Source: JADJRH01 sp046351455
GTDB taxonomy: Bacteria; Myxococcota_A; Polyangia; Polyangiales; Polyangiaceae
Direction: 5' to 3'
Length of the DNA stretch: 64,000 bases
NCBI GenBank assembly: GCA_046351455.1
Contig: JAXLYM010000023.1
Span: 1-64,000 of the forward strand
Below are positions 9,185 through 15,863 of this stretch, in pieces. A program made the translations under genes and the position numbers. Position 1 is the stretch's first letter. Every line of letters begins with the position of its first letter. The notes below the pieces were generated by a model. It did not search any database and was not told the DNA's origin. It saw only the letters and a program-made list of their open reading frames with translations.

Positions 9185-9201
9185 GCTCCGCCAGGCGGAG
9201 C
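9185..9201. terminator. GC-rich inverted repeat downstream of the receiver-PATAN gene
   Basis: A perfect inverted repeat, GCTCCGCC-A-GGCGGAGC, lies 84 bp after the stop at 9101. It has no T-run, so intrinsic termination is only a possibility. Confidence 0.3.
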
Positions 9202-9284
9202 TCCGCCTTCGCGGACCGGACTCCGTCCTCCCAGTGGCGCCCGGAGCCCCCTTGTAAATCCCACAAATTGCGGGCGTTCCTCAG

Positions 9285-9366
9285 GTGCCCACCCCCGGCC
9301 CGTGCTCGCTTCGCTCCGCGCGGTCCGCCCCGCCCAAATCTCTCGCGCTGCTCGTTCAGGGCGGGG
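9285..9366 (+). repeat. Palindromic intergenic repeat, copy 1 (diverged)
   Basis: This copy starts with GTGCCCACCCCCGG and ends with GGGCGGGG after CCGCCCCGCCCAAATC. It belongs to the same family as the copies near 15.8, 19.8, 22.4 and 22.9 kb, but with more substitutions. It sits between the stop of the receiver-PATAN gene (9101) and the 3' end of the minus-strand permease gene (9394), i.e. between convergent genes, where it could terminate both transcripts. Confidence 0.75.
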
Positions 9367-9393
9367 AAGCGTCGCGTGATTCGAAGCGGCGCT

Positions 9394-10443
9394 TCAGCGT
9401 GCCTTGCGGTTCCTTCGTGCGTCCGCCAAGCGCGGGTCCACGAACGGCAGCAGTAAGTCGAGGAGCACCGTCGAGAGCGCGACTGCTGTTGACGTGAAGA
9501 GGACGACGCCGAGCACCACGGAGCCGTCGCGGTTCAGGACGGCGTCCACCATCATCTGGCCGACGCCGGGCCAGCGGAACAGCTTCTCCGTCACGACCGC
9601 GCCGCCGATCATCGTGCCGAGGTCGAGCGCCGCGATCGTCACGATCGGCACCATCGCGGTCCGCAGCGCGTGCACCACGAGCACCCGCGCCCGCGACGCG
9701 CCCTTCGCGCGCGCCGTCCGCGCGAAATCCTGACCGAGCGCCGCCGTCACCTCGTCGCGCGCGAGCCGCGCGTACAGCGCGACGCCGAGCACGCCCAGCG
9801 TCGTCGCCGGCAACACCAGCGAGCGGATCTGATCCGCGGACGTCTTGCCGTACCCGTCGTACGGCAGGAGCCGCAGCCGGTAGGCGAGCACGTACTGCAA
9901 CAAGAGGCCGACCAGGAACACCGGCGCGCTCATCCCGAGCGCCGTCGCGCCGAGCGTCGCGTCGTCCCACCGCGTGCTCCGCCGGCTCGCCGCGAGCACG
10001 CCGAGGCCCACGCCGAAGAGCGCCTGCACCAGGAACGTCGCCACCGCGAGCTCGAACGATCGTGGGATCCGCGCCGCCAGCAGATCGACGACGGGCTTGC
10101 GGTACGTGAAGCTGTACCCGAGATCCATGTGCACGCTGCCGGCGACGAGCGCGCAGCTCCGGTGCTCGCGGTCCTTCGGATCGATCTTCGGCGCGCCGGT
10201 GTGCACGAGCCGGCCCCAGAAGCGCGTGTACCGCTGGAGCAGCGGCTGATCGAGCCCGTAGAGGCGGCGGGCCTGCGCGACGTCCTGCTCCGAGGCCTGC
10301 GGTCCGACGAGCATGCGCGCGGCGTCGCCCGGGAGCTCCTCGATCACGAAGAACGAGAGCGTCGTCACCACCACGACGACGAGCGCGGCCCACGCCAGGC
10401 GCGACGCGGCGCGCACCACCCCGGCCTTCACGGCTGCCTCCAT
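9394..10443 (-). CDS. Peptide ABC transporter permease, OppB/DppB family
   Basis: This is a 349-aa inner-membrane permease. It has the N-terminal OppB segment (TLSFFVIEELPGDAARMLVG), about six transmembrane helices, and the binding-protein-dependent transport signature DFARTARAKGASRARVLVVHALRTA, which contacts the ATPase. Length is slightly above the usual 310-340. It lies 16 bp downstream of the OppC-SBP fusion gene, forming the second half of the channel. No ATPase subunit (OppD/F-like) is encoded in the operon, so it must use one encoded elsewhere. The ATG at 10443 gives a normal cytoplasmic N-terminus. The substrate is unknown; the family takes up oligopeptides or nickel. Confidence 0.92.
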   Translation of the reverse strand: MEAAVKAGVVRAASRLAWAALVVVVVTTLSFFVIEELPGDAARMLVGPQASEQDVAQARRLYGLDQPLLQRYTRFWGRLVHTGAPKIDPKDREHRSCALVAGSVHMDLGYSFTYRKPVVDLLAARIPRSFELAVATFLVQALFGVGLGVLAASRRSTRWDDATLGATALGMSAPVFLVGLLLQYVLAYRLRLLPYDGYGKTSADQIRSLVLPATTLGVLGVALYARLARDEVTAALGQDFARTARAKGASRARVLVVHALRTAMVPIVTIAALDLGTMIGGAVVTEKLFRWPGVGQMMVDAVLNRDGSVVLGVVLFTSTAVALSTVLLDLLLPFVDPRLADARRNRKAR

Positions 10444-10459
10444 CCGAGGCGCGCGGCCT

Positions 10460-13078
10460 TCACGGCTGCCCCCACGCGCGCAACGTCGCGCGACCCAGCA
10501 CGCGCGCGCCCCGCGGCGATCCCGGCGCTCCGAAGAACGCCGATGCCCCCGAGCGGCCCGCCGGATCGAGCCACACGTCCGCGAGCGGCACCGGCAAGAT
10601 CGGGTGCGGCGCGTACCCGCGCACGTACGGCTGACGCACCTCCAGCGAGCGCGGCACCGTCGCGGGGATCCACGGCGCCTCCTCGCGCACGATCTCCTCC
10701 GCGCGCTCGTAGAGGGCCATCCGCTTGTTCACGTCGCTCTCGGCGCGCGCCTGATCGAGCACGCGATCCAGCTCCGCGTTCGAGAAGAACGCCACGTTGA
10801 GCGAGCCCTCGTCGTGGATGGCGCGCGTGTGCAGCACCGACTCGAAGAAGTTCGCCGGGTCCGGGAAATCGGCGCCCCAGCCCGTGGAGCCCATCGCGGT
10901 CGTGCGGCGGCGCGACACCTCCGCGAGGTACGCCGCGAACGGCACGAGCCGCAGCCGGATCCGCACGCCGATGCGCGCGAGCTGCTGCGCGTACACCTCG
11001 GCCTCTTGCTGCTGGAAGCTGTCCGGCACCGTCAGGTAATCGATCGCGTGAGGGTAGCCGCCCTTGCCCGTCGCCGGATCGAACGGGTACCCCGCGCGCG
11101 CCACCTCCGCGAGCGCGAACGCCAGATCGTGCGTGCGCATCCGCTTGCCGCGGTCGGGGCCGGGCACCGACGGCGGCAGCACGCGATCGTTCTCGGCGAT
11201 GTCCGTGCTGACCTTCGGGAGCACCGACGGATCCACCGCCGCCGCGACCGCGCGCCGCATCGCCCGCGAATCGAAGGGCGCCATCTCCGTGTTGAGGAAG
11301 AACCCGTTCGTCGATTTCTTGGTCGACCAGGCGACGAGCCCCCGCCACCGCTCGTCGGCCGTGTACCGCGCCGTGTCCCCGGACGACAGCTCGCGCACCA
11401 CGTCGAGCGAGCCGTCCTCGAAGCGGTAGCGCTGCGTGCGCGGCAGCACGTTGGTGATCCACTCGATCGCGTCGAGGTACGGGCGATCCGGCCGGTAATA
11501 CGCCTCGTGCCGCACGAGCCTCAAGCCCGACTCCGGCTCGAACGACGCGAGGCGGAACGGCCCCGCGCCGCACGGCACGACGGGCGACGTGGTGTCGACG
11601 GTCGCGCCCATGCTCGGGCACACCGGCGCCGCGAAGCCGAGCGTCATCAGCGAGAGGAAGGTCGCGTCGCGCTCCACGAGCTCGACGATGACGGTGCGAT
11701 CCGAGGCCGCGCGCAGGCCTTCGAGGTGCTCCGATTTGCCGCTGCGGAACGCGTCGAACCCCTGGATCGACGCGTAGTGACTGGCCGCGGGGCACGGCGT
11801 CTTCGGGTGCAGCGAGCGCTCGATCGATCGCACCACGTCCGCGGCCGTGAGCTCCGCGCCGTCGTGGAACCGCACGTTCGGCCGCAGCGTGAACGTGTAC
11901 GTCTTGCCGTCGTCGGAGAGATCGACGCGCTCCGCCAGCTCCGGCACCACGCGCCCGTCCGCGTCCCACGTCACGAGCCGCGCGAACAGCAGCGCCTCGA
12001 TCGGCGCGGACGCCTCGTCGTACGCGATCGCCGGATCCAGCGTGCGCAGGTTCACGCTGATGGCGAGGCGCAGCGTGCCGCCGCGCACGGGCGTCGCGTC
12101 CGCGCGCTCGACGCCCGCGGGCCCCGCGATCCGAGGCGGCCGCGCGATCCCGACGAGCAGCAGCACGGCCGCGGCCAGCAGCAGATCGAACGGCACGCGC
12201 CGCCCGCGGGGAGCCGCCCGATCGCGCGGCTCGAACGCATCGCGCAGCCCCTCCGACACGCGGCTCGTCGCGAGCACCGTCAGCAGGATCGCGAACCCCG
12301 GCGCCGCCACCTTCGGGAGCTGCGTCGCCATCAGCGGCTCCGCTTCGTGGAGCATGCGGCCCCAGCTCGGCTGCGGCGGCTGCGTGCCGAGCGTCAGATA
12401 ACTGAGCACGGCCTCCGCGAGGATCATCTGCCCGACCGACACCGTGCCCACGACGAGCAGCGTCCCGATCAGGTTGGGCAGGATGTGCTTGCGGACGATG
12501 TGCGGCCACGATCCCCCGAGCCCGCGCGCCGCCAGCACGAAGTCGCGTTTCTTGATCTCCAGCGTCTTGTCCCGGACGATGCGCGCGATCACGGTCCACC
12601 CCGTGAGCCCGAGCACGAGCAGCATCGTGCCCGCGTCCGGCCGACCGACCGCCGCGCCGATCGCCGTGATGAAGAGGAGGAACGGCAGCGCCCGCAGCGC
12701 GTCCACGAGACGCATCAGCGCTCCGTCCACCACGGAGGAGAGCCGCCCGCCTTCGCAGAGCCCCGCGAAGATCCCGATGCCCGCGCCGAGCCCGACCGCG
12801 ATCACCGTCGCCGCAGACGCGAGCCCCAAGGACAGCCGCGCGCCCGACGCGAGCCGCGCCACCAGATCGCGGAAGAGGCTGTCCGTCCCGAGCGGGTGCG
12901 CCCACGTCGGCCCCGGCGGCGCGCCGATCGGATCGCGCGTCATCGTGAAGTCGCTCGTCGTCGCGTCGTACGGCCACACGAGCGGCCCGAGCAGCGCGAA
13001 CAGCACGAGGCCCGCGAGCACCACGAGCCCGAGCCGCGCCGATCGGTCGCGGAGCAGCCGCGCGAGCGTCCCGTTCAC
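10460..13078 (-). CDS. Fused OppC-type permease and SBP_bac_5 substrate-binding protein
   Basis: One 872-aa polypeptide joins two transporter subunits that are normally separate. Residues about 1-275 are an OppC/DppC permease: the N-terminal helix GLVVLAGLVLFALLGPLVW, HPLGTDSLFRD, and the ATPase-contact loop DFVLAARGLGGSWPHIVRKHILPN. An extra hydrophobic helix (about 303-322, FDLLLAAAVLLLVGIA) leads into a family-5 solute-binding protein (about 330-872: RGGTLRLAISVNLRTLDPA, then DDGKTYTFTLRPNVRFHDG and FFLNTEMAPFDSRAMRRAV). The layout implies a binding protein tethered to the outer face of the channel. The start is GTG, overlapping the upstream hydrolase stop (GTGA). No frameshift is needed; the join is continuous. 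Confidence 0.92.
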   Translation of the reverse strand: MNGTLARLLRDRSARLGLVVLAGLVLFALLGPLVWPYDATTSDFTMTRDPIGAPPGPTWAHPLGTDSLFRDLVARLASGARLSLGLASAATVIAVGLGAGIGIFAGLCEGGRLSSVVDGALMRLVDALRALPFLLFITAIGAAVGRPDAGTMLLVLGLTGWTVIARIVRDKTLEIKKRDFVLAARGLGGSWPHIVRKHILPNLIGTLLVVGTVSVGQMILAEAVLSYLTLGTQPPQPSWGRMLHEAEPLMATQLPKVAAPGFAILLTVLATSRVSEGLRDAFEPRDRAAPRGRRVPFDLLLAAAVLLLVGIARPPRIAGPAGVERADATPVRGGTLRLAISVNLRTLDPAIAYDEASAPIEALLFARLVTWDADGRVVPELAERVDLSDDGKTYTFTLRPNVRFHDGAELTAADVVRSIERSLHPKTPCPAASHYASIQGFDAFRSGKSEHLEGLRAASDRTVIVELVERDATFLSLMTLGFAAPVCPSMGATVDTTSPVVPCGAGPFRLASFEPESGLRLVRHEAYYRPDRPYLDAIEWITNVLPRTQRYRFEDGSLDVVRELSSGDTARYTADERWRGLVAWSTKKSTNGFFLNTEMAPFDSRAMRRAVAAAVDPSVLPKVSTDIAENDRVLPPSVPGPDRGKRMRTHDLAFALAEVARAGYPFDPATGKGGYPHAIDYLTVPDSFQQQEAEVYAQQLARIGVRIRLRLVPFAAYLAEVSRRRTTAMGSTGWGADFPDPANFFESVLHTRAIHDEGSLNVAFFSNAELDRVLDQARAESDVNKRMALYERAEEIVREEAPWIPATVPRSLEVRQPYVRGYAPHPILPVPLADVWLDPAGRSGASAFFGAPGSPRGARVLGRATLRAWGQP

Positions 13079-13926
13079 CGTCTCCCCGAGAGGAAGGCGA
13101 TCACGTGCTCCACGAAGCGCTCCGGCGCCTCTTCGTGCGGCGAGTGACCCGCGTCGAGGATCTGCAGCTTCGCCCCCGCGAGCTCGTGCGCGAGCCGCTG
13201 CGCGTGCTGCACCGGCAACAATCGATCATCGTGCCCCCACACGACGAGCGCCGGCTTCTGGATGCGCCCGAGCCGCGCCACCACCGGCCGCGAATCGAAC
13301 ATCGCGTGCATCACGGCGTGCGCGCTCTCGCGTGCGTTCGGCGTGCTGAGCAGCTCGTAGTGCCGGTCCACGCGCGCGAGCGGCACCGTCGTCTTCGGCC
13401 CGAACACCAGCTTCTGGAAGTAGCTGCGGAACATCGCGCGGCTGTAGAGCTGCTTGAAGAAGATGCCCCCCAGGATCGGCACGTGCGAGAGCTGCGGCGC
13501 GATGCGTCGCGGCGGCGGGTAACACAGCGCGCCCTCCAGCACGAGCCGCTGCACCAGCTCCGCGTGATCGGCCGCCAGCGTGAGCGCGATGGCCGCGCCG
13601 AGCCCGTGTCCGACGATCGACGCCCGTCCGATCCCGAGGGCCGCGATCACGTCGACGACCGCCTCCGACAGCGCCTCGACCGTGTAGGGGTAGCGCCCCG
13701 GGATCGGCTTCTCGCTCTCCCCGAAACCGGGGAGATCCGGCGCGACGACGAAGAACTCCTCGGCCAGGGGATCGATGACCTCGTCCCACTCGAGGTGGCT
13801 CACGAGGAAATCGTGGACCAGCACGATCGCCGGCTTCTTCGGGTTCCCTGCGGTGACGGCCCGCGTGCGGACGCCGCGCGCGTTCACGTCGCGAACGGAG
13901 CGAGCGGCGCTTTCGGCGGTGGTCAT
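13075..13926 (-). CDS. Alpha/beta-hydrolase fold protein lacking the nucleophile serine
   Basis: This 283-aa protein has the classic fold text: oxyanion strand IVLVHDFLVSHLEWDEVI, APDLPGFGESEKP, acidic loop VVWGHDDRLLP and catalytic-His region DAGHSPHEEAPERF. The nucleophile elbow reads GHGLG (residues 106-110), where active relatives read GHSLG, so Ser108 is Gly. Acid and His positions remain. It is the first gene of the operon with the peptide permeases (4-bp overlap). An intact enzyme would hydrolyse an ester or peptide-like substrate; this one is either inactive and binding-only, or uses an altered mechanism (inference). The ATG at 13926 is well placed. Confidence 0.85.
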   Translation of the reverse strand: MTTAESAARSVRDVNARGVRTRAVTAGNPKKPAIVLVHDFLVSHLEWDEVIDPLAEEFFVVAPDLPGFGESEKPIPGRYPYTVEALSEAVVDVIAALGIGRASIVGHGLGAAIALTLAADHAELVQRLVLEGALCYPPPRRIAPQLSHVPILGGIFFKQLYSRAMFRSYFQKLVFGPKTTVPLARVDRHYELLSTPNARESAHAVMHAMFDSRPVVARLGRIQKPALVVWGHDDRLLPVQHAQRLAHELAGAKLQILDAGHSPHEEAPERFVEHVIAFLSGRR

Positions 13927-14053
13927 CGCGCGCAGATTAGCCTGCGACGGGGAGGCCGGATATTCGGCACGCCGTGTGGGCCATGGTAGGTTTCGCCTCG
14001 CGTAGAACGACCCCTGGGTGGGGACCCCCGTCGAGGCATGACGCGAGGTGTTG

Positions 14054-14068
14054 GGACAAAAATTGTCC
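14054..14068. promoter_or_regulatory. Operator-like palindrome upstream of the MerR-like gene
   Basis: GGACAA-AAA-TTGTCC is a perfect 6-bp-arm inverted repeat in an AT-rich patch of the divergent intergenic region (13927-14258). Its position, 190 bp before the MerR-like start and 128 bp before the hydrolase start, fits a regulator-binding site, possibly autoregulatory. A TTGACG at 14139 and AT-rich TAGAAT at 14158 are too close together for a good promoter pair. Confidence 0.4.
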
Positions 14069-14258
14069 TAGGGATTTTTGGAAACGCCAGCGTGCGTAGC
14101 GAAACCGCCGCGCTGCGCAATAATCTCGCGTCAAGCAATTGACGATATTCCATTGAGTAGAATACATTCGCTCGCGTCGGTTGGGCAGCGCCAGGAAGCG
14201 GCCCTCCCGAAGCCCGAGCGGAGGCTCTCCGACCGGGCGGACGCCCACGGAAGCCCGA

Positions 14259-14786
14259 ATGTCAACCTCCTCGCTCATCACGGACGACGTTCTTGCCGCG
14301 GTTGAGCGGAAGCACGAGGAGGGCATCTCTTCCGCGGACATCCTGGACTTCTTTGCTTCGAACGAGATCAAGTTCAGCGAGGCCACGCTCCGCAAGTACG
14401 TCCAGCTCGGGCTCTTGCCGAGGAGCGTGCGCGTGGGCCGCAAAGGCAAGCACCAGGGCTCGCAGGGTCTGTACCCCGCCACGGTCGTGCGGAAGATCCT
14501 GCGGATCAAGGAGATGATGTCGAACGACTACACGATCGAGGAGATCCAGAAGGAGTTCCTCTTCGTGCGCGGCGACATCGAGGAGCTGGAGCGGATCCTG
14601 GGGAAGATCTTCGACACGCTGAAAGAGGCGTCCAAAGAGAGGCGCAGCGAGACGAGCGGTCGAGCGATCTCCAACGATTTGGCTTCCGCCGAGGGCCTGG
14701 CAAAGGACCTCATGGTGAAGCTCGAAGTGATCGAAGAACGCCTCATGGCGCAGGCCCGGCTCGGTCGGACCGCGGTCGCCGTGTAG
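14259..14786 (+). CDS. MerR-like transcriptional regulator
   Basis: This is a 175-aa protein starting at the ATG at 14259. A MerR-type winged HTH occupies about 5-85: KFSEATLRKYVQLGLLPRS matches the family's helix 2 and wing, then YPATVVRKILRIKEMM. A C-terminal coiled coil follows (about 105-170, IEELERILGKIFDTLKE, then EGLAKDLMVKLEVIEERL). There is no metal-binding Cys cluster, so the effector is not an obvious metal. It stands alone, 249 bp before the sigma-region-4 protein on the same strand; the two may be co-regulated (inference). The gap (14787-15035) holds a GC-rich hairpin near 14911-14932 and a T-run, so it may contain a promoter or attenuator. Confidence 0.82.
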   Translation: MSTSSLITDDVLAAVERKHEEGISSADILDFFASNEIKFSEATLRKYVQLGLLPRSVRVGRKGKHQGSQGLYPATVVRKILRIKEMMSNDYTIEEIQKEFLFVRGDIEELERILGKIFDTLKEASKERRSETSGRAISNDLASAEGLAKDLMVKLEVIEERLMAQARLGRTAVAV

Positions 14787-15025
14787 GCGGGACGGTAGGA
14801 AGAAGACAAGAGGGCGAGCCCGCGGCTCTCCCGGGACGCCGATCGGCAGGACCGTCGGCTTCACGGGAGGCCCGCGGGGCAGGGAGCGCTGCATTTTCAC
14901 GGCGCCCCACGGCCGGCGGTTTCGCCGCGGCCACGGATTCTTTCGCGCTGCTCCCGAGCGTCGGACCGGCTCCGGCGATCGTGGGGACACGTGCGTGCGC
15001 AACGGTTTTTTTCTGGTTTCTGGAT

Positions 15026-15030
15026 GGAGG
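15026..15030 (+). promoter_or_regulatory. Ribosome-binding site deciding the start at 15036
   Basis: GGAGG lies 5 nt before the ATG at 15036 and overlaps the alternative ATG at 15024, which it therefore cannot serve. This favours translation from 15036. Confidence 0.6.
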
Positions 15031-15035
15031 CGCGC

Positions 15036-15785
15036 ATGACGATGGCGAATGTTGACGAGCTCGAAATTTCGACCTTCCAGGCCGGCGACAGCCTGGATCA
15101 AGGCTCCGAGAGCACCGAGCTGATGGTGGAAGGGGCGCTTGCCAAGAAGGCCGTCCCTGCCACGTCCGCCACGGCGATCACGCGCGAGCAGCGCCGTTCG
15201 CGCCGCAAGCGCGAGGTGCGGGCCCGGACGATCAGCGTGAAGCGCATGACGAAGCGCGAGCTGGAAATCGGCCGGATGCTGTACCCGGAGACGGATTACC
15301 AGAAGCCCTCGACCCGCGCGGAGTGCGCGGAGGGTCTGCGTCCTTGCCCGTACGTGTCGTGCAAGCACCACCTGTTCCTGGACGTCTCGGCGCGCACCGG
15401 CGCGATCAAGCTGAACTTCCCGGATCTGGAAGTGTGGGACATGAACGAGACGTGCGCGCTGGACGTCGCGGATCGCGGCGGCACGACGCTCGAGGACGTG
15501 GGCGCGATCATGAACCTGACGCGGGAGCGCATCCGCCAGGTCGAGGTGAAGGCGCTCGCGAAGCTGCAGGCGCTGAAGGACATGATGGGCCTGCGCGACT
15601 ACGTGGACGAGGGTCCGGTCGGCAAGCGCCGTCTCCCGGTGCTCTCGAACGACAACGACGCGGACGACGAGGACGAGGAGATCGAGGCCTCGGCGGACGA
15701 CGACGCGGACGAGGCCGAGGATCGCGCCCCGGCGGCGTCGCCCCCCGCGTTCGACGAGATCGCGGAGTTCGACGGTGCGGAGTGA
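15036..15785 (+). CDS. Stand-alone sigma-70 region 4-like DNA-binding protein
   Basis: This is a 249-aa protein. A basic segment (about 50-72, REQRRSRRKREVRART) is followed by a Cys-containing module with LRPCPYVSCKHHLFLDV (102-116) and KLNFPDLEVWDMNETC (125-140). A sigma-70 region 4.2 helix-turn-helix follows (about 150-180, TLEDVGAIMNLTRERIRQVE). The C-terminus is very acidic (about 205-249, DADDEDEEIEASADDDADEAED). Regions 1-3 of a sigma factor are absent, so it cannot be a sigma factor by itself. Recognition of -35-like elements or binding to RNA polymerase is the natural guess. Four Cys residues in the middle module could bind metal. I recall similar proteins in other deltaproteobacteria, without an assigned role. 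Confidence 0.8.
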   Translation: MTMANVDELEISTFQAGDSLDQGSESTELMVEGALAKKAVPATSATAITREQRRSRRKREVRARTISVKRMTKRELEIGRMLYPETDYQKPSTRAECAEGLRPCPYVSCKHHLFLDVSARTGAIKLNFPDLEVWDMNETCALDVADRGGTTLEDVGAIMNLTRERIRQVEVKALAKLQALKDMMGLRDYVDEGPVGKRRLPVLSNDNDADDEDEEIEASADDDADEAEDRAPAASPPAFDEIAEFDGAE

Positions 15786-15788
15786 TGT

Positions 15789-15860
15789 TGCCCACCCCCG
15801 GTCGCGCTGACGCGCGCCCGCCCCTCCCAAATCGCTCTCTTCGTTCGCGAAGGGAGGGGG
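15789..15860 (+). repeat. Palindromic intergenic repeat, copy 2
   Basis: This copy reads TGCCCACCCCCGG, then CCCCTCCCAAATCGCTCTC, and ends GCGAAGGGAGGGG. The CCCCTCCC and GGGAGGGG arms can form a hairpin around a loop of about 20 nt. It fills the gap between the convergent sigma-like gene (stop at 15785) and the lipoprotein gene (3' end at 15864), as expected of a bidirectional terminator. Confidence 0.85.
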
Positions 15861-15863
15861 TCG

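Noticed and set aside
10313..13147. Long plus-strand open frame opposite the transporter operon
   Set aside because: Its translation is Arg/His/Pro-rich text without any family pattern, while the opposite strand encodes clear permease, binding protein and hydrolase domains. It is a high-GC shadow.
14139..14163. Promoter TTGACG/TAGAAT before the MerR-like gene
   Set aside because: The spacing is only 13 bp, too short for sigma-70.
15036..15785. ECF or primary sigma factor
   Set aside because: Only region 4 is present; no region 2 for -10 recognition and core binding.
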